This document shows positions 1 to 5,826 of a stretch of 7,828 nt of DNA, piece after piece. Each line of letters begins with the position of its first letter. Positions within the stretch are counted from its first letter, which is position 1. The notes below the pieces were generated by a model that made no database searches, was not told the DNA's origin, and saw only the letters and a list, made by a program, of their open reading frames with translations. Origin of the DNA: Planctomycetota bacterium (GTDB lineage: Bacteria > Planctomycetota > MHYJ01 > JACPRB01); the NCBI GenBank assembly GCA_016200125.1, contig JACQFK010000633.1:1-7828 (forward strand), written 5' to 3'. The position numbers were made by a program, and so were the translations under genes.

Positions 1-496
1 CCCCCGGCCCTACCAGGGCCGCCTCCATGTCATCCCCGGGACGATCGAGGCCGAGGACTTCGACGAGGGCGGCGAGGGCGTCGCCTACCACGACCAGGAG
101 TCGCAGAACCAGGAGAAGCATCAGCCGCCCTACCGCGACACGGGCGTCGACCTCGAATGGCGCGAGGACGCGAGCGGAAGATTCAACCTCGGCTGGACCC
201 GGCCCGGCGAGTGGCTGATCTACAGCGTCGAAGTCCGCGAAACGGGCACCTACACGATCGAGATGAAGGTCGCCTGCGACAAGCGGGGGGGACTGTTCCA
301 CCTGGAGTTCGACGGCGTCGACAAGACCGGGCCCATCGAGGTCCCGGACACCGGCGGCTGGAAGATCCTGAAGCCCTTCTCGAAGTCCGGCGTGAAGCTC
401 GAGGCGGGCCGCTACGCGATGAAGCTCTCCCTCGACAAGGGCGGGGAGAAGGGCAGCATCGGGGACATCGACTTCCTCCGCTTCGTGAAGCAGTGA
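1..496 (+). CDS. Secreted protein, C-terminal CBM6-type carbohydrate-binding module (5' partial)
   Basis: The reading frame is open from base 2 to the TGA at 494-496 and gives the last 164 residues of a protein that begins outside the window. These residues look like a carbohydrate-binding module of family 6 (beta-sandwich). Visible marks are IEAEDF (local residues 15-20), the start of the fold with acidic calcium/structural positions; a GWTRPGEW stretch (64-71); an LEFDGVD strand (101-107); DTGGW (116-120); and the closing DIDFLRF strand (155-161). In the family, aromatic residues such as these Trp positions stack against sugar rings. Such modules usually sit at the end of secreted glycoside hydrolases or other cell-surface enzymes, so the missing N-terminal part is probably catalytic, but nothing here shows which enzyme. 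The family call is strong; the CBM6 versus CBM35 distinction is less so. The stop overlaps the start of the next gene by four bases. Confidence 0.85.
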   Translation, partial: PRPYQGRLHVIPGTIEAEDFDEGGEGVAYHDQESQNQEKHQPPYRDTGVDLEWREDASGRFNLGWTRPGEWLIYSVEVRETGTYTIEMKVACDKRGGLFHLEFDGVDKTGPIEVPDTGGWKILKPFSKSGVKLEAGRYAMKLSLDKGGEKGSIGDIDFLRFVKQ

Positions 497-1200
497 AGCA
501 GCTCGCGCTCGTCGTCTCGATCCTCGCCACGCCCGGCGTGTGGATCGCCGATGCCCTGCTCCTGAGCGTCCCCGCGTTCCGCAACGGCTGGTGGACGCTC
601 GCGTTCTTCGCCTTCCCCGCGGCGATGATCGTGCTCGCGATGGGCGGCGATCAGAATCAGAAGCTCAAGATCGCGGCCTGCGTCGTGTTCGTTCTCGGGC
701 TGGGCGGCTGGATCGGATTGCGCTTCACGGGGAAGATCGGCGGCACGCCCGCCGTGGCGGTGGGCGACCGCGCCCCCGACTTCATGCTCAAGGACCAGAA
801 CGGGAAGAATGTCCGGCTGAGCGACCTGACCGACCAGGGCCGCGTCGTGCTGATCTTCTTCCGCGGCAAATACTGCCTGGCCTGCCGCGCCGCGCTCCGC
901 GGCCTCCTCCCCCGCTATCCCGACTTCGTCCACTCCAAGGTCTCGGTCGTCGCGGTCGGCCCGATGACCCCGGAGGAGGCCAAGGGCTTCGATCTGCCGT
1001 TCCCCGTGCTCTCGGACCCGGAGCTCGAGGCGACGAAGAAGTACGGCCTCCTGCACGAAAAGGGACTGCTGGGCAAGGACGTCCCCCGGCCCACCACGCT
1101 CTTCCTCGACAAGGACCGCATCATCCGCTGGATGCGGGCCGAGACCGACACGCGCACGCGTCCCGATCCGGAGGAGATCTTCGAGCTCCTCCACCAGTAG
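493..1200 (+). CDS. Membrane-anchored redoxin (AhpC/TSA-type thioredoxin-fold protein)
   Basis: The protein has 235 residues from a GTG start at 493 that overlaps the preceding stop (GTGA). The frame stays open further upstream, but that part is a shadow of the CBM6 gene. Three hydrophobic segments (about residues 4-26, 33-52 and 58-77) come first. K2 and the QKLK loop (56-59) favour N-in topology, which would put the rest of the protein in the periplasm. Residues about 88-235 form a redoxin domain: VGDRAPDF (90-97), a core strand, then FFRGKYCLACR (122-132) with C128 and C131 in a CxxC arrangement, and a later PRPTTLFLD segment containing the cis-Pro-type turn. This resembles peroxiredoxin-like proteins with an RGxWCxxCR motif rather than the classical PxxxTxxC peroxidatic site. 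A thiol peroxidase or a thiol-disulfide reductase is possible. A role in keeping the downstream CxxCH cysteines reduced before haem attachment is only an inference from neighbourhood. Confidence 0.85.
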   Translation: MKQLALVVSILATPGVWIADALLLSVPAFRNGWWTLAFFAFPAAMIVLAMGGDQNQKLKIAACVVFVLGLGGWIGLRFTGKIGGTPAVAVGDRAPDFMLKDQNGKNVRLSDLTDQGRVVLIFFRGKYCLACRAALRGLLPRYPDFVHSKVSVVAVGPMTPEEAKGFDLPFPVLSDPELEATKKYGLLHEKGLLGKDVPRPTTLFLDKDRIIRWMRAETDTRTRPDPEEIFELLHQ

Positions 1201-1210
1201 TCCGCCCTCC

Positions 1211-2008
1211 ATGCACGACCTTGTCGACATCGGCGTCAATCTCGGCCACCGCCAGTTCGGGCGCGATCGCGACGCGGTGATCCGCCGGGCGCTCGAGGCG
1301 GGCGTGCGCCGCATGATCGTCACCGGCACGAGCGTGGAGGCGACCCGGTCGGCGCTCGCGCTGGCCCGCGGCCGGCCCGAAACGCTCTTTGCGACGGCGG
1401 GGATCCACCCCCACGATTCCTCCCGCGCGACGCCCGCGGCGCTCGAGGAGATCGCGGAGCTCGCCCGATTGCCCGAGGTGCGCGCGGTCGGCGAATGCGG
1501 CCTCGACTTCGACCGCGACTTCTCCCCGCGGCCCGCCCAGGAGGCCGCCTTCGAGGCGCAGCTGGAGCTGGCCTGCGACCGGAAGCTGCCGGTCTTCCTC
1601 CACGAGCGGGCGGCCCATGACCGCTTCCTCGCGATTCTCACCCGCTTCCGTCCGCGGCTCGTCCGCGCCGTCGTCCATTGCTTCACCGGCGGCGCGCACG
1701 AGCTCGACGCCTACCTCGCTCATGATATCCACATCGGCATCACGGGATGGATCTGCGACGACCGGCGGGGGGCGGGCCTCCGGCCCCTCGTCGCCCGGAT
1801 CCCGGCCGACCGGCTCATGATCGAAACCGACGCGCCTTTCCTCGCGCCGCCCGGCGCGAGCCGCCGCAACGAGCCGGCGTTCCTGACGCGGGTCCTCGAG
1901 GCGGTCGCGCTCGCCGCCGGGAAGCCCGCCGCGCAGGTCGCGCAGGAGACGACGCGGACCGCCGAGGCGTTTTTCGGGCTCCCGCCTCCGGCCGGCGTGT
2001 ATCAGTGA
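1211..2008 (+). CDS. tatD: TatD-family metal-dependent DNase
   Basis: The protein has 265 residues, the usual length for this TIM-barrel amidohydrolase-superfamily nuclease. It begins near DIGVNLG (6-12). As in Escherichia coli TatD, and unlike the YcfH/YjjV paralogues, it lacks the N-terminal HxH pair. Conserved blocks are GIHPHD (64-69), VGECGLDF (93-100) with metal-binding E95, FLHERAAH (129-136) with H131, VVHCFTG (154-160) with H156, IGITGWICD (175-183), ETDAPF (205-210) with D207, and SRRNEP (217-222). All expected metal ligands are present. Known family activity is 3'-5' exonuclease on DNA or RNA, linked to DNA repair and oxidative damage; the protein is cytoplasmic. Despite its name it is not needed for Tat export. 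No Shine-Dalgarno sequence is visible before ATG 1211; the start is chosen because it aligns with the family N-terminus and lies 10 bases after the redoxin stop, which suggests translational coupling. The symbol rests on closeness to remembered E. coli TatD. Confidence 0.93.
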   Translation: MHDLVDIGVNLGHRQFGRDRDAVIRRALEAGVRRMIVTGTSVEATRSALALARGRPETLFATAGIHPHDSSRATPAALEEIAELARLPEVRAVGECGLDFDRDFSPRPAQEAAFEAQLELACDRKLPVFLHERAAHDRFLAILTRFRPRLVRAVVHCFTGGAHELDAYLAHDIHIGITGWICDDRRGAGLRPLVARIPADRLMIETDAPFLAPPGASRRNEPAFLTRVLEAVALAAGKPAAQVAQETTRTAEAFFGLPPPAGVYQ

Positions 2009-2011
2009 TAG

Positions 2012-3913
2012 ATGAGACGGCTCCCCCTGATCCTCCTGGGCCTCGCCGCCGCGGCTCTGCCCGCCCCGGCTCAGGAGAAGGCCAAGGCGAAGGAGGAGGT
2101 CTCCTTCGAGGAGAAGGTCCTCCCGATCCTCTCGAAGTACTGCTATAAGTGCCACAGCCCCGAGAAGAAGAAGGGCGAGCTCGACCTGACCCTGTTCAAA
2201 ACCTCCGAACAGGCGGCGGCCGGCGTCGAGATCTGGCAGAAGGCGGTCGAGCGGCTCAACGCCTTCGAGATGCCGCCCGAGAAGAACCCGCAGCCCAGCT
2301 TCGACGAGAAGGGGCTCGTCAACCGCTGGTTCGGCCGGCTCCCCAAGGGGAAGCTCGACTGCAACCAGATCGCCACCGACCGCACCCAGCGCTTCTACCG
2401 CGGCTACGTGATGAGCCGCCGGCTGAACCGGACGGAGTACGGCAACTCGGTCCGCGACCTGTTCGGGATCGACCTCCACGCGGCCCGGTCGATTCCCGCC
2501 GACGGCTCGGCCGGCGAGGGCTTCGACAACAACGGCGACGCGCTCTTCACCTCGCCCCTCCTGATCGAGAAGTACATGGACGCCGCCGATTCCGTGCTCG
2601 CCGCGCTGCTCACCGAGGGGAAGGGGCCGGAGATCGAGGCGGCGAGGAAGCGCCTGCTGGCGGGCAGCGGTCGCGAAGGCGCAGGGAAGATTCTGGCCTC
2701 GGTCGCCGGCCGCGCGTTCCGTCGTCCCGTGGAGGATGCGGAGGTCGGACGCTACCTCGCGCTCTTCGACCGCGCGCAGGCCCGCGGGGACTCCTTCGAG
2801 GCGTCGCTGCGGCTGGCGCTCAAGGGCGTCCTGATCTCGCCCCACTTCCTGTTCCTCGTCGAGCCCGAGCCCAAGGAGGGCGGCGTCTACCGCCTGGGAC
2901 CCTGGGCGCTGGCGCAGCGGATCTCGTACTTCCTCTGGTCCTCGCTGCCCGACGAGGAGCTGTTCCGGGTCGCCGGCGAGGGGACGCTGCACGAGCCGGA
3001 GACGCTGCGCGCGCAGGTCCGTCGGATGCTGAAGGATCCGCGGTCGAAGGCGCTGGGCGAAAGCTTCGCCAGCCAGTGGCTGGAGCTCGAACCGCTCGGG
3101 AAGACCGTGCGCCCCGACCCGAAGAAGTTCCCCGAGTTCGACGACGAGCTCGCGGAGGCGATGAAGGGCGAAGTGATCCACGCCTTCCACGACGTCGTGG
3201 CGGGAAACCGCAGCCTCCTCGAGCTGATCGACAGCAACGCGACCTACGTGAACGCCCGGCTCGCGAAGCTCTACGGCATCGAGGGCGTGCAGGGTCCCGA
3301 GCTGCGCCGGGTGGAGCTGAAGGACCGGAACCGCGGCGGCGTGGTGGGCATGGCCGCGGTGCTCACGGTGAGCTCCTATCCGCTGCGGACCAGCCCGGTG
3401 ATCCGGGGCAAGTGGATCCTCGAATCGCTCCTGGGCAGCAAGGTCCCGCCGCCGCCGCCCGACGCGGGCACGCTTCCCGAGAACGCCGCGGAGGGGGCCA
3501 GGCTGTCCTTCCGCGAGCGGCTGGAGCGCCACCGCACGAAGCCGGAGTGCGCCTCCTGCCACCAGAAGATGGATCCGCTGGGCTTCGGCCTCGAGAATTT
3601 CGATCCCATCGGGCGCTGGCGGACGGAGGACGACGGGCGGCCCGTCGACACGATCGGCCAGCTTCCCAGCGGCGAGAAGTTCGGCAGCCCCGCCGAGCTC
3701 AAGAAGGTCCTCCTCGCGCGCAAGGACGAGGTGGTCACCCATCTCACGAGGAAGATGCTGGGCTACGCGCTCGGCCGGGCGCTCAACAACTTCGACAAGT
3801 GCGTCGTGGACGACAGCCTGATGGCGCTGCAGGCCGACGGCTACCGCTCTTCGGCGATGATCGAAACGATCGTGCTGAGTTATCCGTTCCAACATCGGTA
3901 CGCGAAGAAGTAG
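2012..3913 (+). CDS. PSCyt1/DUF1587/DUF1595/DUF1592/DUF1588/DUF1585 multidomain exported protein with two CxxCH motifs
   Basis: The protein has 633 residues. A Sec-type signal peptide (RR then a hydrophobic core, residues 2-17) has a likely cleavage after APA at 20. Domains in order: PSCyt1 with CYKCH (44-48) and MPP (87-89); PSD3/DUF1587 at about 134-198, opening with SRRLNRTEYGNSVRDLFGID; PSD5/DUF1595 at about 228-287, with AFRRP (235-239) and SPHFLF (276-281); PSD4/DUF1592 at about 295-425; PSCyt3/DUF1588 at about 438-535, with a proline stretch and CASCH (513-517) followed by MDPLGFGLENFDPIGRWR; and PSD2/DUF1585 at about 560-628. The length and order are those of the complete family, with no truncation. 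CxxCH is the covalent haem c attachment motif, so a periplasmic or surface dihaem protein is plausible, but haem binding in this family is predicted, not shown here. The substrate is unknown. The start lies 3 bases after the tatD stop without a visible Shine-Dalgarno sequence. The next gene is the usual partner of this family. Confidence 0.93.
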   Translation: MRRLPLILLGLAAAALPAPAQEKAKAKEEVSFEEKVLPILSKYCYKCHSPEKKKGELDLTLFKTSEQAAAGVEIWQKAVERLNAFEMPPEKNPQPSFDEKGLVNRWFGRLPKGKLDCNQIATDRTQRFYRGYVMSRRLNRTEYGNSVRDLFGIDLHAARSIPADGSAGEGFDNNGDALFTSPLLIEKYMDAADSVLAALLTEGKGPEIEAARKRLLAGSGREGAGKILASVAGRAFRRPVEDAEVGRYLALFDRAQARGDSFEASLRLALKGVLISPHFLFLVEPEPKEGGVYRLGPWALAQRISYFLWSSLPDEELFRVAGEGTLHEPETLRAQVRRMLKDPRSKALGESFASQWLELEPLGKTVRPDPKKFPEFDDELAEAMKGEVIHAFHDVVAGNRSLLELIDSNATYVNARLAKLYGIEGVQGPELRRVELKDRNRGGVVGMAAVLTVSSYPLRTSPVIRGKWILESLLGSKVPPPPPDAGTLPENAAEGARLSFRERLERHRTKPECASCHQKMDPLGFGLENFDPIGRWRTEDDGRPVDTIGQLPSGEKFGSPAELKKVLLARKDEVVTHLTRKMLGYALGRALNNFDKCVVDDSLMALQADGYRSSAMIETIVLSYPFQHRYAKK

Positions 3914-3917
3914 GAAG
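3913..3917 (+). promoter_or_regulatory. Ribosome binding site of the HXXSHH gene
   Basis: GGAAG lies 7 bases upstream of ATG 3925 and overlaps the stop region of the previous gene. It is the clearest Shine-Dalgarno sequence in the left block and fixes the start of a gene whose frame is otherwise open for about 1.8 kb upstream. Confidence 0.6.
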
Positions 3918-3924
3918 AACGAGG

Positions 3925-5262
3925 ATGCGAGAGCTTTCAAGACGGACCTTCCTGCGCGGCGCCGGGGTCGCCCTCGGCCTGCCGCTGCTCGACTCGATGG
4001 CCATCGCCTCGCCGAAGGGGGGCCGGGCTCCCGTCCGCATGTGCTGCATGTACTTCCCCAACGGCGTGTGGGAGAAGGACTGGGTTCCGGCGACGACGGG
4101 GGCGGACTACGAGCTCCCCTTCGCGCTGCAGCCGCTCGCCCCGCACAAGGCGGAGGTCCTGGTGCTCACGGGCCTCGACAAGCGCCACAGCCACCAGGGG
4201 GACGGCCACTTCGCCAAGACCGCGAACTACCTGACCGGCCTTCCGGTCTTCAAGACGACGGGGAAGGACCTGAGCGTCGGCGGTGCGTCGGTGGACCAGG
4301 TCTGCGCGGAGAAGATCGGCCCTCTCACGCCGCTGCCGTCGCTGGAACTGGGCATCGACCCGGTCATCACCGGGATCGACAGCAACGTCGGCTACACGCG
4401 GCTCTACGGCTCGCACATCGCCTGGCGGTCGGCGACGACCCCCGTGGCTCGAGAGATCAGCCCGCGGGCGGCCTACCAGCGGCTCTTCGGGATGAAGCGG
4501 ACGACGTCCGCCGATCCCGCGGCCGCGCGGAAGCAGGAGGACGATCGCCGCCTCCTCGACCTCGTGCTCGAGGACGCGCAGGGCCTGCGCGGCCGGCTGG
4601 GCCGGGACGACCAGACCAAGCTCGACGAGTATCTCGATTCGATCCGCGCGGTCGAGAAGCGGATCGAGTTCTTCTCGAAGCCCGACCCGCGCGACTGGAA
4701 GGCGCCGGAGCCCGGCGACTACGCGCCGCCGGCCGGTGCGCCCGGCGACCACAAGGTCCACGTCCGCTTGATGTTCGAGCTGATCGCCCTCGCGTTCCAG
4801 ACGGACACGACGCGCATCAGCACCTTCATGTTCGCGAACGACGTCTCGCAGAAGAACTTCGCGGGGCTGATCGACGGCGTCAAGGGCGCGCACCACGAGT
4901 TCAGCCACCACGAGAACAAGAAGGAGAAGTACGAGGCCTACTCGAAGATCGTGCGCTGGCACGTCGAGCAGCTGGCCTGGCTGCTGGAGCGGATGAAGTC
5001 GATTCGCGAAGGGGAGCGGACGCTGCTGGACAACTCCATGCTGCTGTTCGGGTCGAGCCTCTCCGACGGCAACCGCCACGACCCGGCGAACCTGCCGATC
5101 CTGCTGGCGGGGAGGGGCGGCGGCACGATCGTGAGCGGGCGCCACCTCGCGAGCCCCAAGGGCACGCCGCTCTGCAACGTCTACGCGGCGATGCTGGAGC
5201 GGATGGGCTCGGCGGCCTTCAAGTTCGGCGACAGCAGCGAAGCGATGGCGCTCGACGGCTGA
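3925..5262 (+). CDS. Tat-exported HXXSHH (DUF1552) family protein
   Basis: The protein has 445 residues. The start at ATG 3925 is supported by a GGAAG ribosome binding site at 3913-3917. The frame is open far upstream (from about 2149), but that part is an arginine/proline-rich shadow of the previous gene. The N-terminus carries a twin-arginine signal, SRRTFLR (5-11), followed by a hydrophobic stretch (about 12-28), so the protein is probably exported folded by Tat. Family marks: CMYFPNGVW (41-49); HSHQGDGHFAKTANYLTGLP (88-107); the name-giving HxxSHH motif, HEFSHH, at 324-329; and GSSLSDGNRHD (376-386) followed by NLPILLAG. Histidines and acidic residues in these blocks could bind metal, as in the related DUF1501/alkaline-phosphatase-like families, but that is inference. 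No activity is known to me. It follows the PSCyt-type gene by 11 bases, the usual gene pair. Confidence 0.93.
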   Translation: MRELSRRTFLRGAGVALGLPLLDSMAIASPKGGRAPVRMCCMYFPNGVWEKDWVPATTGADYELPFALQPLAPHKAEVLVLTGLDKRHSHQGDGHFAKTANYLTGLPVFKTTGKDLSVGGASVDQVCAEKIGPLTPLPSLELGIDPVITGIDSNVGYTRLYGSHIAWRSATTPVAREISPRAAYQRLFGMKRTTSADPAAARKQEDDRRLLDLVLEDAQGLRGRLGRDDQTKLDEYLDSIRAVEKRIEFFSKPDPRDWKAPEPGDYAPPAGAPGDHKVHVRLMFELIALAFQTDTTRISTFMFANDVSQKNFAGLIDGVKGAHHEFSHHENKKEKYEAYSKIVRWHVEQLAWLLERMKSIREGERTLLDNSMLLFGSSLSDGNRHDPANLPILLAGRGGGTIVSGRHLASPKGTPLCNVYAAMLERMGSAAFKFGDSSEAMALDG

Positions 5263-5273
5263 GCGCGGCTCAG
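5259..5273. terminator. Inverted repeat over both convergent stop codons (possible bidirectional terminator)
   Basis: CTGAGC (5259-5264), a GCG loop and GCTCAG (5268-5273) form a perfect 6-bp stem. It contains the TGA stop of the HXXSHH gene (5260-5262) and, on the other strand, the TGA of the proline-rich gene (5270-5272). It lies between convergent genes, where a two-way terminator would be expected. Neither side has a T-run, so it is not a classical intrinsic terminator; it may only slow polymerase or protect 3' ends, or be chance in GC-rich DNA. Confidence 0.3.
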
Positions 5274-5761
5274 GGATTCCACCTCGGACCCTTCGGCGTC
5301 GGCGGCAGGAACGGGATCGACTTGAAGAACGTGTCCTGCTGCAGGGCGGGGCGCCTCGGCGCCCGGAGCGGGCCGACGAACACGGCGACCGGCACCTCGA
5401 CCACCTCCACTCTCGGCTCCGGTGCCACCTCCACGACCGGCTGGATGTATGTCACCGGCGCATTGATGATCGTGGTCTGGGGTGCGACGACGACGGGCCT
5501 TTCGGCCGGCGGAGGAGGAGCGGGAAGCGGCTCGAGAACGATGATCAGGGGCTCCGCTTTCGGGGCGGGTGCAGAAGGTTGAGGCGGAGGCGGGGGAGGA
5601 GGCGCCTTCGGCGCCTCCCAGATCTCGTCCGGCGTCACTACCGGCGTGGCGGCTTCCTGCGGGGGAAGCGCGGCCGGGAGCGGCGGCGCCGCGGACATCA
5701 TCCGAAGTCCAACGAGCGCCAGGACGATGGCCATGACCGGCAACGCGAAGAAACGGGACAT
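5270..5761 (-). CDS. Proline-rich single-pass membrane protein, unknown function
   Basis: I do not recognise this gene. From the ATG at 5761 (complement) it has 163 residues. This start is chosen because GGAGG (complement of 5766-5770) lies 4 bases upstream; an earlier TTG at 5800 has no such support and would overlap a candidate -10 box. Residues about 4-22 are a hydrophobic helix after MSR, so a signal anchor or signal peptide. The rest is unusually rich in Pro, Ala and Val: a run of seven prolines (54-60), PAPPPP (80-85), a Val/Glu-rich part VVEVAPEPRVEVVEV (99-113) and a C-terminus with FLPPTPKGPRWNP (151-163). The arrangement of helix plus extended proline spacer recalls TonB or other periplasm-spanning proteins, but no TonB C-terminal domain or other fold is visible. 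The other five frames show no better candidate. It is convergent with the HXXSHH gene and divergent from the glycosyltransferase gene, so probably a single-gene unit. Confidence 0.7.
   Translation of the reverse strand: MSRFFALPVMAIVLALVGLRMMSAAPPLPAALPPQEAATPVVTPDEIWEAPKAPPPPPPPQPSAPAPKAEPLIIVLEPLPAPPPPAERPVVVAPQTTIINAPVTYIQPVVEVAPEPRVEVVEVPVAVFVGPLRAPRRPALQQDTFFKSIPFLPPTPKGPRWNP
5349..5364. repeat. 7-bp inverted repeat with GGCGCC core inside the proline-rich gene
   Basis: GGGCGCC (5349-5355), TC, GGCGCCC (5358-5364). With a realistic loop of four bases the stem is 6 bp. It falls in the codons for the RAPRRP stretch near the C-terminus of the - strand protein and shares its core with the larger hairpin at 5598-5618. 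Confidence 0.4.
5598..5618. repeat. Perfect 9-bp inverted repeat with 3-base loop inside the proline-rich gene
   Basis: GGAGGCGCC (5598-5606), TTC, GGCGCCTCC (5610-5618). On the coding (-) strand it encodes the EAPKAP stretch next to the seven-proline run. Very stable as RNA. A second, shorter one of the same GGCGCC core lies at 5349-5364. It could pause ribosomes or polymerase, or simply follow from Ala-Pro codons in GC-rich DNA. Confidence 0.5.
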
Positions 5762-5765
5762 GCGG

Positions 5766-5789
5766 CCTCCAGCGTGATCCTCTATTCTA
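5766..5789 (-). promoter_or_regulatory. Ribosome binding site and candidate -10 box of the proline-rich gene
   Basis: On the - strand, TAGAAT (complement of 5784-5789) matches the -10 consensus TATAAT in five of six bases and lies in one of the few AT-rich spots of the window. The GGAGG Shine-Dalgarno sequence (5766-5770) and the ATG at 5761 follow, leaving a short leader of roughly 15 bases. No convincing -35 box is seen at the right distance, so the RBS is well supported and the promoter is tentative. Confidence 0.4.
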
Positions 5790-5826
5790 TACGTCGCCAA
5801 CGGGCGCTTCCGCCTTTCGGGGTTAC

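Noticed and set aside
157..492. N-terminal extension of the redoxin frame
   Set aside because: It overlaps the CBM6 gene completely and translates to low-complexity Arg/Gly-rich sequence; the hydrophobic N-terminus begins right at GTG 493.
412..1686. Long - strand open frame (424 codons) opposite the redoxin and tatD genes
   Set aside because: Low-complexity Arg/Glu-rich composition with no recognisable domain; a shadow of the + strand genes.
2149..3924. Upstream extension of the HXXSHH frame that would give a fusion of about 1037 residues
   Set aside because: The extension is an Arg/Pro/Gly-rich shadow in another frame of the PSCyt-type gene. The Tat signal and ribosome binding site fix the real start at 3925.
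1121..3940. Very long open frame on the - strand (939 codons) opposite tatD and the PSCyt-type gene
   Set aside because: It is antisense to two genes with unmistakable domains, is rich in Arg/Leu/Glu/Ala as expected from the complement of GC-rich codons, and shows no motif. A high-GC artefact.
5401..5434. Direct repeat CCACCTCCAC at 5401 and 5425
   Set aside because: It reflects repeated Val-Glu-Val codons in the proline-rich protein; only two copies and no other repeat structure.
5683..5692. 10-base palindrome GCGGCGCCGC
   Set aside because: Expected by chance in GC-rich Ala/Pro codons, and there is no context suggesting an operator.
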